Assembly: GCF_040954645.1 (NCBI RefSeq)
Contig: NC_092809.1
Location: 67,704,141 to 67,768,140 of the forward strand
Reading direction: 5' to 3'
From: Diabrotica undecimpunctata
Lineage: Eukaryota; Arthropoda; Insecta; Coleoptera; Chrysomelidae
Length of the DNA stretch: 64,000 bases
Of this stretch, positions 42,510 through 54,901 are shown in pieces. The notes under the pieces are model-generated. The model worked only from the letters and a program-made list of their open reading frames with translations. It had not been told where the DNA came from and did no database searches. The translations under genes were made by a program, and so were the position numbers. How positions within the stretch are numbered: position 1 is the stretch's first letter; each line of letters begins with the position of its first letter.

Positions 42510-43383
42510 CTTTTTCTTCAAGTGCCCTGTCCGTTGCGAACGTTGGCTATTAACATGGCAATTCTGATCTTGTTTGCGGCGCTTCTGAATAGTTCGACCG
42601 ATGTGAGCCCGAACCACTTCACCTTAGATTTTGGAGCCACGAGTGTCTTCTCCTCCCTGGCCCTCGCTTACTGTCTATTTTCCCCTGGACAATCAATTGC
42701 AGTAGACGGTACTTATCGTGTCTCAAGATGTGGCCTAGATATTCAAGCTTTCTTTGTTTAATTGTATTCACGATTTCTTTCTCCTTTCCGATTCTTTGGA
42801 TTACCTCTATGTTGGTGACATGTTCGGTCCAGGATGTACGAAGAATGCGTCGGTACACCCACATTTTGAATGCTTCTAGTTTTTTCGTGAGCGTCTCCGT
42901 CAGCGTCCAGGCCTCCACACCATACAGTAAGATCGGAAAAATGTAGCATTTAATTAATTTCTGTGGCCTGTTCCCATTTTGCATTTACGTTGGTGCCAAG
43001 GTACACATAATATTCTACATGGTCAATTAGTATGTTACTTATCCGTAACTGTCTAGCAGGCTGTTGCTTCCTGCTTATCAGCATCCATTTTGTCTTCTTG
43101 ACGTTGAGGCTAAGGCCGTATTCCTCACTAACTGAATAAACTCTTTCCATTTCCTGCTGTAATTCGTCTATGGTACTGGAAAGGATCACCGTGTCGTCGG
43201 CATATCTTATATTGTTCGTTAACTCGCCGTTTATTTTTATGCTCTCATTTGCATTTTCCATACATTTGTTAAATATTTCTTCGGAATAAATATTGAATAG
43301 GAGTGGGAATAATATACACCCCTGACGGACACCTCTTTTGATCTGCACATTTTCAGTGAGTTCGTTGCCAATTTTTGCTCTTG
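42510..43383 (-). mobile_element. RTE-like element with 8-bp TSD
   Basis: Minus strand; the 3' tail reads GAAGAAAAAG next to the left flank. CTTACATT is identical at 42502-42509 and 43384-43391. It is 5'-truncated within the RT palm. Confidence 0.82.
42619..43348 (-). pseudogene. RTE-like RT, two overlapping frames
   Basis: 43348-42950 gives [32 protein letters not shown] (catalytic), VKKTKWMLISRK and VYLGTNVNAKWE. After a deletion and frameshift, 42984-42619 gives LIKCYIFPILLYGVEAWTL, YRRILRTSWTEHV, LEYLGHILRHDKY and RGPGRRRHSWL. The deletion removes about 20-25 codons of the thumb. Confidence 0.85.
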
Positions 43384-44379
43384 CTTACATTGTTATTACT
43401 ATTTATTATATTTTACTTACCTGTAATAGTATTAACGTCTGTACGCTTTATTCCTTAATTGTAATTAAAATAAGCAACGGGTTCTTGCAATTTCATAAAT
43501 AATAACTCAGACAGTCATGCACGTGTAATGACATTAGTGTTGCCGATTGACGAGAGTAGACTATAAATTACTGAAATATTTCATTTGTACGTAAAAGCGG
43601 TTATACTTATATCCATCAGTAAATTTAACTGTTTAACTTTTTTCTTGATATACCTATGTAAATTTATGATTTGATCATTTGTGTGTTTATGATAACTCGT
43701 TAAACTGAAGTAATCGAACTCAAAAAATCAGAAAGAATCACCGCTTTAGCGATATCGGTATCATTAATAAATCTAATTTCCCGATAAAGAACCAATAATT
43801 CGGCTGTGTATATGCTACACTGTGAAGATAGTTGAAATATTTGTTTACTTGAATTGATCACAAAAGAGGCACCAACTTCATTGTTAGATTTTGAAGCATC
43901 TAAATATTTTTTATATTTTAGGGAAATTTTTATAAGATTGGAGTATATTTGACAGAATAGTTTTCATTACTAATGGACATATTTCTAGAGATATTTTTTT
44001 TATTTTATTTATCCGCATCAACCACTCGGATTATTAGCGGTAGGTTTGGTACAATGTACAAGTAACAAAAATTAAATCAAAATTTATTATAGAGTTTACA
44101 GTAATTTAAAAAAGACAGAACTTTATTGAATTTTGTAACCAGTACTTCTTTCAGGCTGTTGGGTATCTTAAATATCGCCTTGGCTGAGATCTACTCTGGA
44201 CATTCTATTATATGTGGTTGACTGTGAAAGGTGTTTGGCATCTTTGGCACATTGGTAGTGGTTCTTTGGAGATTATGTAGCCATGCGTAAGTCGTGTATG
44301 CCCAAGCCGGAGTCTGCTGATAATTACCTGGTCTTTTCGTTTTGGTGGTATAGGAAGATTTTGTTTATTGTTTCAAACG

Positions 44380-44883
44380 CTGTTTTGTCTGCTAACTCAT
44401 TACCAGTTGTTCCGACATATCATGGGACCCACATAAATGATATGGTTTTCACAAAAAATTGGAGCTGTTGCAACGCGTATTTAATTAGGAATATATTGAT
44501 GTGTGTAGGATAAACATGTTTAATGGCCTGGAAGGAACTTAATAAATCTGATAATATTAGCATTTGTTTTTATTTGTGGTTTTACAATGATTCAGTGCAT
44601 AAAGTATTGCTTGGAGCTCTGCGGTATAAATACTACAGCCGTCAGTTAATCTAGTGGCAGAAATTACGTTTTCTAATACAGTAGCAGTTGCTACTCCATT
44701 ACAATCTTTGGAGGCATCAGTAAAGAACAATTTGTAAGTGGAATATTTGAGTAAATTTGCATGATACTGAAGCCTTACCTCAGCAGAAATGTGTAAATGC
44801 TTATCATGATTAAGTAAGAAGAGGTCTACTATTGGTAAAGAAACTGTCCAGGGCGGTGTCTGGTATATTTTTATGGGTGCCAA
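44380..44883 (-). pseudogene. I-type RNase H domain
   Basis: 44883-44557 carries WTVSLPIVDLFL, LFFTDASKDCNGVA (Asp), CSIYTAELQAILYAL (Glu), then a frameshift; ILILSDLLSSFQAI (Asp) and FMWVPWYVGTTGNELADK (last Asp) follow near 44560-44390. All four catalytic acids are recognisable, in two frames. Confidence 0.8.
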
Positions 44884-45026
44884 GGTGATTTGATTGATAT
44901 AATACGGTAGTCTTTTAACTCGTTCGTAAAATGGTACTGTCTTGGTGGTGTAATTTGTGTATTGTTCTAGTGATTCTTCCGATACTAAACCTGCGAGATA
45001 AGTATGATCTTTTGCACTTAGAATTT

Positions 45027-45042
45027 TTAAAGCGTAGCATAG

Positions 45043-45090
<48 letters not shown>

Positions 45091-46541
45091 TTTGGTAGCA
45101 CTTGAAGGCTTCTTATTGGAGTAGTTCTAAAGGCTCCAAAGATTAGTCGTAGAGATGTGGATTGTATAACATCCAGTTTATTTAGATGATTTCTATTTGC
45201 CGTTTCATAACAGATGCATCCGTAGTCGAGTTTGCTTCTTATTAATGTCTGATATAAATTAAGAAGAGTTTTAGAATCTGAACCCCATCTATGATTGGAT
45301 AAAACTCTTAGTAATTTTATTCTTTGTTGACAGGATTTGATCAAATTGTTGATATGTGAAGTCCATGTAAGTTGTGAGTCAAATATTACACCCAAAAATT
45401 TGATTTCGCGGACTTGTTTCAGAAAATGAAAATTTAGATACAAGTTTAAGTTGTATACTGTTTTTTTTTTGTTAAACATTATTACTCAGTCGAAAAAGTT
45501 AAACCAACCTCTAAAGACCACATTTCTAAGCTGTTTAATGGTCTCCATAAAATTTACGTAGCTAATTCTATATTTTTATTTTTAACATTATACATGTTAC
45601 TAGATCATCAGCAAAAAGATTAGCTTTTAGGAGAAGCTTTATGAGGTTTGTTATATTATTTATTGCGATTATAAATAATAGTGGACTTAAGGCTGATCCT
45701 TGAGGAATTCCATTATGGAGTGATTTCGATGTTGACATAAATCCATTCGTTTTTACCTGTATCGACCTGTTTTAAAGAAAGTTTTTGCTGAAAGCGAGAA
45801 AGTTACCATTTATTTTCCAGTTTTTCATAATTTTTAGGATATAATGCGTCCATGTTGTGTTAAAAGCTTTTTTGATGTCGAAAAATATTGCGACTACTTT
45901 TTGTTGATTTGTAAATGCTTTATGAATTTTGGATTCTAGTGCAACAATGTTATCAGCTGTCGATCTGTCTGAACGGTATCCGCTTTGAATAGGAGTAAAA
46001 AGTTTTTTCTTTTCATCCAAGTGCCATTTCAGTCTTTTACTCAATATTCTCTTCATTGCTTTGCAAATTTTACTGGTGAGAGATATTCGAAGATAGGAGG
46101 ATGATAAGTTTTTTGGCTTATTCATTTTTAAAAAAGGAATTATAATTGCTTGACGCTATATTGAAGGAAACGTTTTATTTGTGTAAATATTGTTAAAGAT
46201 GTCAACTAACATTTTCTTTACTGTTTCAGGTTGTTTCTCAATATTGTTGGAATATCATCAGCTCCGGAAGAAGTTTTTTTAGCATTGCCTAGGCTTTCGT
46301 TTAATTCGTCTAGTGTAATCGCTATATTGAGAGGGCATAAAATATCTTCTATTTTAATTTGTGACAATTCGGTTTTTTCTTTGTGTTTTAAGAATGTTGA
46401 GTTGTATTGATCATTGCTAGAATATAGTTGATAGTGTTCAGCTAAGATTTCTAGAATTTCTAATTTATCTGAAGTAATTAAGTTATCTGTAGCAATGGTA
46501 TTAGTAATAAGCAATAGCTTATTTTCCTTATTTTCGGCCAA
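45027..46541 (-). pseudogene. I-type reverse transcriptase, broken
   Basis: Blocks: 46541-46218 (RT N-terminus, ITLDELNESLGNAKKTSSGA); 46125-45772 (YLRISLTSKICKAMKRIL, IQSGYRSDRSTADN, IFFDIKKAFNTTW); about 45770-45560 in another frame (HNGIPQGSALSPLLF, NLFADDLVT catalytic); 45479-45091 (IKFLGVIFDSQLTWTSHI, GAFRTTPIRSLQVLP). The frame then runs into a (TA)n tract at 45044-45090. At least three frameshifts. Confidence 0.8.
45044..45090. repeat. (TA)n microsatellite inside the I-type element
   Basis: A pure AT dinucleotide run within the RT-RNase H linker of I-type element A. It adds a Tyr-Ile run to the reading frame and is not seen at this place in the family. Confidence 0.95.
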
Positions 46542-46634
46542 ATATCACTTATTGGTGTAGATGAATTTATTGATGAGACTTAATTGGCCCAGCTTCATTT
46601 TTTAGATTTTTTGATTGGAAATCTGAATCTAAAT

Positions 46635-47248
46635 CTAGCTAAGATTTTTTGGGAATTGTGTTTTTTTCAATATATTAAAGGAGTGTTTTGTTTGTTTCAA
46701 AGAAGTTTTATTTTGATTATTAGTTGTTGGAGCAGCGAATACTTGACGCCTAAAGCTTAATATATGATTATATTCAGATTCAGGCATGCCAACTTTTAAA
46801 AATTTTATTTTAGACACTGCAATAAGCTCCAATTTTTTGAGCTCTTCTTCGATAATAGTGTTCGGAATACTGGGGCAGACATTTGATATCACTATCAGGA
46901 GTAATTAATCTTCTAATTTCTATGTCGTTTCCTTGTATTGAAACGGATTTGTGATTATGTAGTAATTTTTCTAAGATTGTAGTGTTACTGAGATAAATGC
47001 ATACTCTGTTATTTAAGATTCTGGACGCGAAGATGATATTTTTTGGTTGTACTAAAGTTCCTATTGTTGTTATGTATTCGTGTATTTTTATATCTGGTAC
47101 TGATAATAAAACAATTGCTTGTTCTTTGGATGGAAAGTTAAAGTTGCTTACGGCATTAGATAGGTTAATGTTGAAGAAGAAGTTGGTGCTGAAGATGTTA
47201 ATAATGGTTTGGTGATTACTGTGTCAGTTTTTAAATTGTAATCCATTT
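46635..47248 (-). pseudogene. I-type ORF1 (gag-like), partial
   Basis: The minus strand starts at MDYNLKTDTVITKP (ATG at about 47248). After a frameshift come PSKEQAIVLLSVPDIKIHEY, NRVCIYLSNTTILEKLL and EIRRLITPDSD, and after another frameshift NVCPSIPNTIIEEELKKLE and SFRRQVF. This is the conserved ORF1 core of insect I-type elements. The zinc-knuckle end is lost in the deletion. Confidence 0.72.
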
Positions 47249-48613
47249 TTAATTTTTATTTTCTTCGTTTAATAGTATTGATACTAGAGCCGCTACTGAC
47301 TTAAGGTACTTAAGTTGGCTTATCGTCGTCTTTATTAGAAATAAAAATAGATCTTCTGTTGTTTAGTTTCCAATAAAATTCTTTAAATGATGTGGATCAA
47401 ACAAAAATTGTACTTACAATTTTTCTCTTCTGTTATTAGAAAACACTTTAAATTCACTCTTAGTACAAACTTGTATTTAAATTTTTGGTATAAACCAACA
47501 AAAAACACGTTTTTGTCGGAACTGAAATTTATCGACACTTTACTAATGAGTCGTTCGCATTTGATCTCCGACTTATTGTATTAGCTCCAATATACATTAC
47601 ATTGTGGAATATTGATTGAACAAGGGGTATGAGAAAACATCGGCGATGTTTGGATCGAATATATCAGGAAAATCAAAGTTTAATTTCTTAGAATATGTTC
47701 TAATTTTTTTATAGTGTGATTTTCTTCGCTATATTTATCTGTGAAGATGTTATTGTAAATAGGTTTTCTGGATTATAGTATACCGAGGATGAATGTGTTA
47801 GTGTCAGTTGCATTCACCTGTGGTGAAGCGATGCGCGATGGCTCACCAAGTTTAGCGTATATGCTCTCTATAGGAGTACTTCTAAAATACTTGTAGTACG
47901 ATTCTTAGACGATTATTATGGATTGTTTCTAGAGATTTTAAAATTGACTTTGTGGCAGACGAATAAGAGATCCAGTTTAGACTTTATTAATGATTTGTAT
48001 ACTAAGAATATTGTATTTTGGTTGGTACACCATCTCTTGTTTGATAATGTTTTAAAATATGTATCCTTTTATGGCAAGTTAATTGTAATGGATTTATATG
48101 TTCTCGCCATGGTAGTTTGTTGTGCAACTGTATTCTTAAAAATTAAATATGAGGATTTACTGTCATGGGTTTCTCGCATAACGTAAGATTTGGCGTGTTA
48201 TTTATATTTGTTGTTTTTGCAAAAACAATGACTCTTATTTTTGTAGTAGGAAATCCAAAGCCAGTATTATCAGACCATTTTATCAGTTTATTTATAAAGC
48301 TTTGTAAACATTTTGTCATACTATCTATATATTTTTTAGAAAAATAGTACCTCTCTGTCTCAGCAAAAAACAATACTGGTTGTTGTTTATTATTAATAAA
48401 ATTAAAATTATTGACGATCGATAAACCGTTCAAAAAACTAATAAATCCAGTTTAGAATTAGATTTTAAGTTTAATTAATAAGAAATATTTAAACCTACAG
48501 TCTTAAATAATGTCGGTACATTTTAACTGTAATTTATAACTTTTAATATTCGCATAATTTAATATTAGCCTGTAGGCACGCGCTCTATCAATTTTGTATT
48601 GATAGCCTAACCT

Positions 48614-50719
48614 TTTTTTCATTCACATGAAAAAAGATACAAATGGACATCTGAAGAAATCAAAAATAGTGAATTTAATAAAAAGATAGCGCATGCATTA
48701 AATCAAGTTAGCATGCAGCAGATAAACTCCAATGATATTGATGATTTGAATAACCTTATTACCGAAACAGTGAATAAAAGCCTTCTGCAACTGAAAAAAC
48801 CAAAAACAACATACAATGAATTAGACAAAGAAATATTACAACAAATAAAAAAAAAGGAAGATCTTAAATAAATCTAACAAAAGGGGAACCGACGAATATA
48901 GAGAACTTAATAGGCAGATTAGAAAAGGAATCAGACAACAAAAAAGAAAAGGAAACGAAAAATTAATAACAACAACTATTGAAAAAAATAAGAGTATGAA
49001 ATGCCTCAGACCGACACTAGGACGACGTCAGATGATATCATTAATGGGAAAAGACGAAAATGAAATCACAACTAGAGAATACATACTGACACGAATAGAA
49101 GAATTTTACACAGAACTTTACAAACACATCAACAAGATGATGAGGTGAGACCAGCACGGAAATTAATAAAAAATGTTGGATGCCAACATTTGGTAATGCC
49201 AAAAGTAACACATTCAGAGGTAACTACAGCATTGGAAAACATGAAGAGAAATAAAGCTGCAGGAGAAGATAGTATTACCACAGATATGATATTAGAAAAA
49301 GGCAAGGAACTAATTGCAATTGTAACTAAGCTTGTGGACAGTTGTTTACATCAGGGCAAAGTCCCTAAGAGCTGGAACAACTCTAAAGTAATCTTATTAC
49401 ACAAGAAAGTTGATAGTCAAAAATTGGAAAACTACAGACCCATCAGCCTACTGTCACACCTGTTTAAAATACTCACCAAAGTCATAACTACTCGACTAAC
49501 AAGGAAATTAGACGAATACCAACCATATGAACAGGCAGGTTTTAGAAAAGGCTATTCAACTTCCGATCACCTGTTAACCACAAAAATATTATTAGAAAAA
49601 TGTAACGAATACAAGTTTCCAGTTTTCCTAGCATTTGTAGACTACGAAAAAGCTTTCGATACCATAGAACACACGGCCGTAATAAACGCAATGCAAAATT
49701 GTATAATAGACAGCAGATATATTAACTTAATAAAAGAAACTATGAACCAAGCTACAGCTACATACTACCTAAATGAAACTGAACACACGAACCCTGTACC
49801 ATTAAACAGGGGAGTCAAACAGGGAGATACTTTATTACCCAAACTGTTCACCTTAGTTTTGGAGGACGTTTTTAAAAACCTAAATTGGAAATATATATGA
49901 AGGGAATAAACATCAATGGCCGCTACCTCAGTAATCTACAATTTGCAGATGACATAATCCTGATAGCTACTAACCTACAAGAAATGCAAACCATGCTTTT
50001 AGAACTACATACCGAATCTTCTAAAATAGGACTGAAAATGAATTTAAACAAAACAAAAGTCATGCACTACGAAGACACCGTGACAATAATAAACGATAAA
50101 GTTATAGAAACAGTTGAAGAATATATATACTTAGGACAAAAAATAGTACTAAATACGGAAATTCAAACTGAAGAAATAAAAAGAAGAAGAAAGTTAGCTT
50201 GGGCAGCATTCGGTAAACTGAACTATATACTCAGAAATCAACAAATTCAATTACATCTTAGATCTAAAGTTTTTGATGCATACATTATTCCGATATTAAC
50301 TTATGCGGCACAAACATGGACAATCACAAAAAGGAATATGAATATACTTATTCACTCAACACGCCATGGAAAGAGCAATGCTAGGTATATCACTTAAGGA
50401 CAAGAAAACAAACACATGGATAAGACAGAAAACCAAAGTCACCGATGTGGTGCAAAAATCATTAAAGTTGAAATGGGAATACGCTGGACATATAGCTAGG
50501 AGCGATCTAAACAAATGGCACAGATCAATTTTAACCTGGAGACTATACCAACACAAAAGACCCAGAGGCAGATCTCCTATGAGATGGACAGATGATCTGA
50601 AAAGGACTGCCGGGAAAAATTGGCTACAAGTAGCGTACAATAAAAAACAATGGAAAGGAAGACTTGAAGAGGCTTATGTCCAGATGTGGACGTGAATGGC
50701 TAGATGAAGAAGAAGAAGA
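48614..50719 (+). mobile_element. RTE-like element, 2.1 kb, GAA-tail, 10-bp TSD
   Basis: The longest RTE-like copy in the window. AGCCTAACCT occurs at 48604-48613 and 50720-50729 (the first A may belong to the tail). It starts in the linker after the endonuclease (about 48640) and runs to the end. The target is the 5' region of the Harbinger transposase gene. Confidence 0.9.
48640..50695 (+). pseudogene. RTE-like reverse transcriptase, three frames
   Basis: The linker HALNQVSMQQINSNDIDDL and ETVNKSLLQLKKPK is followed by frameshifts. 49145-49900 gives the RT fingers and palm (NKAAGEDSITTDMIL, NYRPISLLSHLFK, QAGFRKGYSTSDHL, FVDYEKAFDTIEH, VKQGDTLLPKLF). 49885-50397 gives the catalytic LQFADDIIL and VEEYIYLGQK. 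50366-50695 gives the C-terminus (LKWEYAGHIARSD, RGRSPMRWTDDL). Frames overlap by a few bases at each break, so only small indels are needed to explain them. Confidence 0.85.
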
Positions 50720-50947
50720 AGCCTAACCTATCTAAGTTTGTTTTATGATTTGAGTAAACAAAACAAACAGGTAAATAATTATGATGAAAAAGAAGTTAAA
50801 ATTATTTGTGCAGTAGCTTAAATTTTAATAATGATGCTAGCAATTAAGAAAACAAATCACACATTTCTTCAAAAAAAAGCGTATATGGAGAAAAAAAAAT
50901 ATATCTAGAGAAGAGGGTTAGGTAAAGGAATATTCAATATGTTGAAT

Positions 50948-52234
50948 CTAGCTAGTCACGTAACTTCCTCTCTTACGAGAGCCCCTGTTTTAGGCCTTTG
51001 CCTCTTCAGGGAATGGGGTTTTTATTTATTTGGGTCTTATTTTACCGTTAATGTCAGGACTAGGATTGGTTTTAAGGCTGAGAATTGGTATTGCCATTTG
51101 TCATTGCATGTTAGGCGTATGTAACTTATTTTTATATCTTTGACCGCTTTAATCCAACTATCCGATGCTTTTAATTCTCTAGCGCGCTTATAGCCGAAGT
51201 AAAAACCAGTGTATTGCACTGTAATTTCGACAACGGCTGAGCGCGCCAGAGGCAAGCACCGGCTATCGGATTTTCATCTGTCGCCGGTGGTTGGTGTTAT
51301 TATGCTAATCTCTGCTTTGGTTGGTGTTTGTTGCCTGGGTGGGGACGGCTAGATGCTGTTTTTGTTTGGACCTCTTCTTCAACGGTTTGGCGGTTAATCT
51401 CAATACCTCAACTATTCAAAAAAACACAATTCTTTAGCAGATTGTATTGGCCTTTTTTTCAAACGTGGAGGATAGCTGTGGCTACAACCTCACCTAGGAT
51501 CAGGTATTATTGTGCAATGAGTTGGGAACCACAGAAACCAACTCGCCCTGTCCTTTTAATTATTTACGCGGTACTCATAAGGAGTTGATTCGAGGACATC
51601 ATAGTAGTCATCTGGGAGATCCGTGCCTACGATGTTAAGTATGACGGATGGGAGATGTGGAACTTTATTTTTAGGTTTTCTGACTGCTATGTGCCCTCTA
51701 GGATGGCAAGGCATCTTGAGAACTCTCTGGGCCCTGGTATTGCGACCCTGGATAGTCCGCAAGGTGTATCTCTTGCCTAGGGATAGGATGCGGGTTGTTA
51801 TTTTGTCCATATTGTTAGCAACTAGGTGTATAAGTTCAGAAGGATAAAAATTAACTGTTCTGCATATTTTACGAAGGATCTTTCTCTCGCATGCTAGGAT
51901 TTTGTTCCTTTGTCTACGTTTTAATGTCGTAAACAAAGGAGCACGGTACTCAATAATTGGTCTTATGAAAGTTTTATATGTGTGCAATAGTGTCGCTTTA
52001 TTAGTGGCACCGAATTTTCCGTTTATACCGCCCAGTAACGTTGCTCGTTTTCTTACTTGTTTAAGTACATTACAAACCTCCGCGTCCCAGCTTAGAGTTT
52101 TAGATATTATAACTCCAAGGTAGGTCACAGAGGATTTGTGTTCGAGCCTCGTCTGGTTTAGGTATAAGGGCGGAAAGTCGGATTTTCTGTACATCGGATG
52201 TCTAAACACAATATTTTGTGTTTTATCCGCGTTT
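50948..52234 (-). mobile_element. 5'-truncated jockey/CR1-type element with 11-bp TSD
   Basis: Minus strand; ATATGTTGAAT is identical at 50937-50947 and 52235-52245. A reading frame opens at the right edge, followed by an about 600-bp 3' untranslated region to 50948 ending in CTAGCTAG (read on its own strand). It is inserted in the Harbinger transposase gene. Confidence 0.9.
51556..52232 (-). CDS. Non-LTR RT C-terminal part, open
   Basis: Starts at the truncation edge with INADKTQNIVFRHP and runs 217 or more codons: SVTYLGVIISKTLSWDAEV (thumb), TYKTFIRPIIEYRAPLF, ILACERKILRKICRTV and a Tyr/Asn-rich end. There is no stop inside. The catalytic part is missing. The style is jockey/CR1-like and differs from the intact jockey family. 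Confidence 0.8.
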
Positions 52235-52303
52235 ATATGTTGAATAAAGAATTATTAGAATTTTGACATATAAAAACTTTTTACGAATGAATTAATGTGT
52301 TTA

Positions 52304-54901
52304 AGGTAAAGCTATGATAGTCTGCGCGCTAGAAGAGATTACGCACTATTCACAACTCGCTTAGGAGAGGGGATGATGTTAAACCACATTCGGTGTTAGT
52401 AGTACATAGGTAAGTCGTTGAATTTTCATTGTAACTGCGTATATTTTTGTTGCAAAGACTTTTATCAAATTTAGAACTAACGGTAAATATTTATTATGTA
52501 TTGTTTGTATGAATAAACTTATCCTAGCTATTGAAAAGTATTTTTATAACATTCATGATTTAAAATGGCGGTGCGCAATCTCTTGTACCTATTTAGGATA
52601 CTTCGCATATTTTTTTGTAGGAGAGATTGCACACATATGCACGGAAATGGATATAAGGAGAGTTAGCAAAAAAGCATTAATAAGTTAACAGCTTAATCTG
52701 CCCATTAATAGTTTTATTTTTTGTTTTAGAGTCAAAATGCCAAACTTCTATACTCGAAAATCAAACAAATGTTCATGGAGGGAACATGACCTACGTCGAG
52801 CTATAACTGCAATTAACGATGAAAATGTTTCTGTTCGTGCAACAAGCAGGACAGTTTTCTGTTCCCGAATCTACAATAAGATACAGAATAAAGGAAAATG
52901 ATTTTTCTAAGCATGCATTGGGTCCAGATTCACAATTGGGTAGAGATACTGAACTTAAATTAGTGAATCATGTAAAGAAGTTGCAAGGTGTTGGATTTGC
53001 TCCTACTGAACGAGAACTAAGAAAACTTGCATACCAACTAGCTGAGAAATTGAGCAAAAGACATACTTTCAATACAGACAAAAAGATAGCTGGAAAGGTT
53101 TGGTTGTCTTCCTTTATGAGGAGATATCCAGAGCTAAGTGTTCGAAAAGCTCAAGGAATATGTAGAGTTAGAACCGAAGAAATGAATAGTGAGGAAGTAA
53201 AAAATTATGTTACTCTTTTGGCTGACATTTTAACCAGTAATGATATTTTAAACAAACCAATATGTATTTGCAATTGTGATGAAATTGGAGTCCAACTTAA
53301 TAATGAACCAAAAAAAGTTGTTGCATCTAAAGGCAGTAAAGATGTTCATGTTGTCACCAGTGCCGAGAAAGGAGAAACTATTAGTATATTAGCATGTTAC
53401 AATGCCGAGGGGCAATTTTTACGTCCTTACTGCATTTTTAAAGCAGTTTATGGCAAACCTCAATGTGCAAAAGGTGCTCCATCTGGTATCGTAATTAGAA
53501 TGAGGAAAGAGAGTGCGTACATCCGCAACGATTTATTTTTGGATGGCTCACAACCCATTTTATACCTCGTAAACCACCAGGTAAAAACCTAGTCATACTT
53601 GATGGACATGCCTCGCACATGAGCAACGCCGACATGCTTCAGATTGCTTCAGACAATGATATAATTCTTCTGTGTCTCCCCAGCCATACAACACATTACC
53701 TTCAGCCTTTGGACCGAGTAGTATTTAAGCTTTGCAAAACTTATTTTAAAGACGCCTGTCAGCAGTTAGTAACTAGACGAAGTGGGACTGGAAGAATTAC
53801 AAGAGAGGACCTTGGTGAACTTTTACTGTCAGCTTGGTCTCGTTCTGCTACTGTTAAACTTGCAACTACAGCATTTTGGGCTACAGGTATCCATCTTTTA
53901 GACATAAATGCTATTCCAGAGCATGCTTATCTATTGGCTTGTGACCAAAACACACATGAGAAGTCTATTGAACCAACAGACTTATCCATTTCAGTAACTA
54001 AGTTGTCTACTAAGCTCGCTTCTTTAACTCCTTCGACCTCTAAAATTACTTCTCAAGTGACTCAGTCTACTTCGCCCGATTCTTCAGCTGCGTCAACTTC
54101 TAAAACTGCTTCTCAAGTGGCCCATTCTTCTCCGGAATCAATTTTCTATCAACCTTCAACTTCCAAGCTTACAACTCCAAAAACTGAAGACATAACACCA
54201 AACAAACTTTTGACTAAAATATCACCAATTCCATGCAGCTTAAGAGCATCACGAGTCAAAACAAAAATAAGTGCAATGAATATCTGATCTAAAGAAAAAA
54301 ATCACTGAGAATAAAAATAAAGAGATAACTCGCAAATATAATAAACTGAAAGGAAAAAGAAAAAAGATTGAATCTCCTCCAACCTCGGAAGAAGACAACG
54401 GAGTTGAAATGGAATTTCTTTCTGATAACGTGTCCGAAAACGACAATGAATCATGCCTAGAGTGTTTTGAAATTTATTCTAAAAACACATCCAAATAAGA
54501 TTGGATAAAATGCATCATCTGCCAAAAATGGCTGCATGAATCATGCACATTATATCCACAAAAATGTATAAATTGTGGTCGTCAAGAAATGCGAACTAAA
54601 AATTCAAATGAAATGTCCATGTCCTGTCAAATGAAATAAATAACTTTTTTTTTTGAATAAGTGCAAGCTCTCCTACCCTTGCGCGTAATATCACCTATCC
54701 GGTTAGGAGAGATTGCGCAAAAACACTTTTTTTTAGATCTCATGTTTTTCTTTAATATAAGATTTTTGCATTTGAGGTATTTTAATTAGTATAGCTAACA
54801 TCCCAAATAACCCCACGTATCACATTTTTACATTAAACTTTGGAAAACTTAAAATTTGTGCTATTTTTTTGAAATCTGCGCAGACTATCCTAGCTTTACT
54901 T
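52304..54901 (+). mobile_element. Pogo-like DNA transposon (copy 2)
   Basis: 2,598 bp. The terminal repeats 52304-52327 and the reverse complement of 54878-54901 match at 22 of 24 bases (start A[G/A]GTAAAGCTA), flanked by TA at 52302-52303 and 54902-54903. Several GGAGAGATTGCGCA-like subterminal copies lie at about 52330, 52619 (both inside the left end), 54662 and 54702. It is inserted in the Harbinger transposase. It is less decayed than copy 1 (5555-8104). Confidence 0.93.
52737..54639 (+). pseudogene. Pogo-like transposase with C-terminal PHD-like finger
   Basis: The ATG at 52737 follows an acceptor-like TTTTTTGTTTTAG. Domains: psq/CENP-B helix-turn-helix (REHDLRRAITAINDENVSVR, then FSVPESTIRYRIKE after a 1-bp insertion near 52845); CENP-B-type second domain (FAPTERELRKLAYQLAEKL, KVWLSSFMRRYPELSVRKAQ); DDE core with CNCDEIGV, LVILDGHASH (after a frameshift near 53560) and QPLDRVVF, spacing 36 residues; a Ser/Thr-rich linker; after a frameshift near 54285, a C4HC3 pattern CLEC...KCIICQKWLHESC...CINC (54450-54580), with one stop just before DWIKC. 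Few lesions, so it is relatively young. Confidence 0.9.

Larger units (their letters stand above)
43976..47539 (-). mobile_element. I-type non-LTR retrotransposon A, endonuclease deleted
   Basis: 3,564 bp on the minus strand. It holds ORF1 (about 47248-46635), RT (46541-45000), RNase H (44880-44380) and a 3' untranslated region to 43976. TTACTAATG occurs at 43967-43975 and 47540-47548 as a probable 9-bp duplication, and the I-type element B reading continues across it. No endonuclease lies between ORF1 and RT, so an internal deletion joined them. Confidence 0.75.
43540..48433 (-). pseudogene. I-type retrotransposon B (RT end and RNase H), split by element A
   Basis: 48430-47549 on the minus strand gives LIKWSDNTGFGFPTTK, NINNTPNLTLCEKP, CHKRIHILKHY and RSTPIESIYAKLGEPSRI (RT thumb/connection). 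After I-type element A it resumes at 43966 with KTILSN and YLDASKSNNEVGASFVI (RNase H Asp), CSIYTAELL (Glu) and VILSDFLSS (Asp), ending near 43540. The order and joint are right for one gene interrupted at TTACTAATG. Many stops. Confidence 0.7.
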
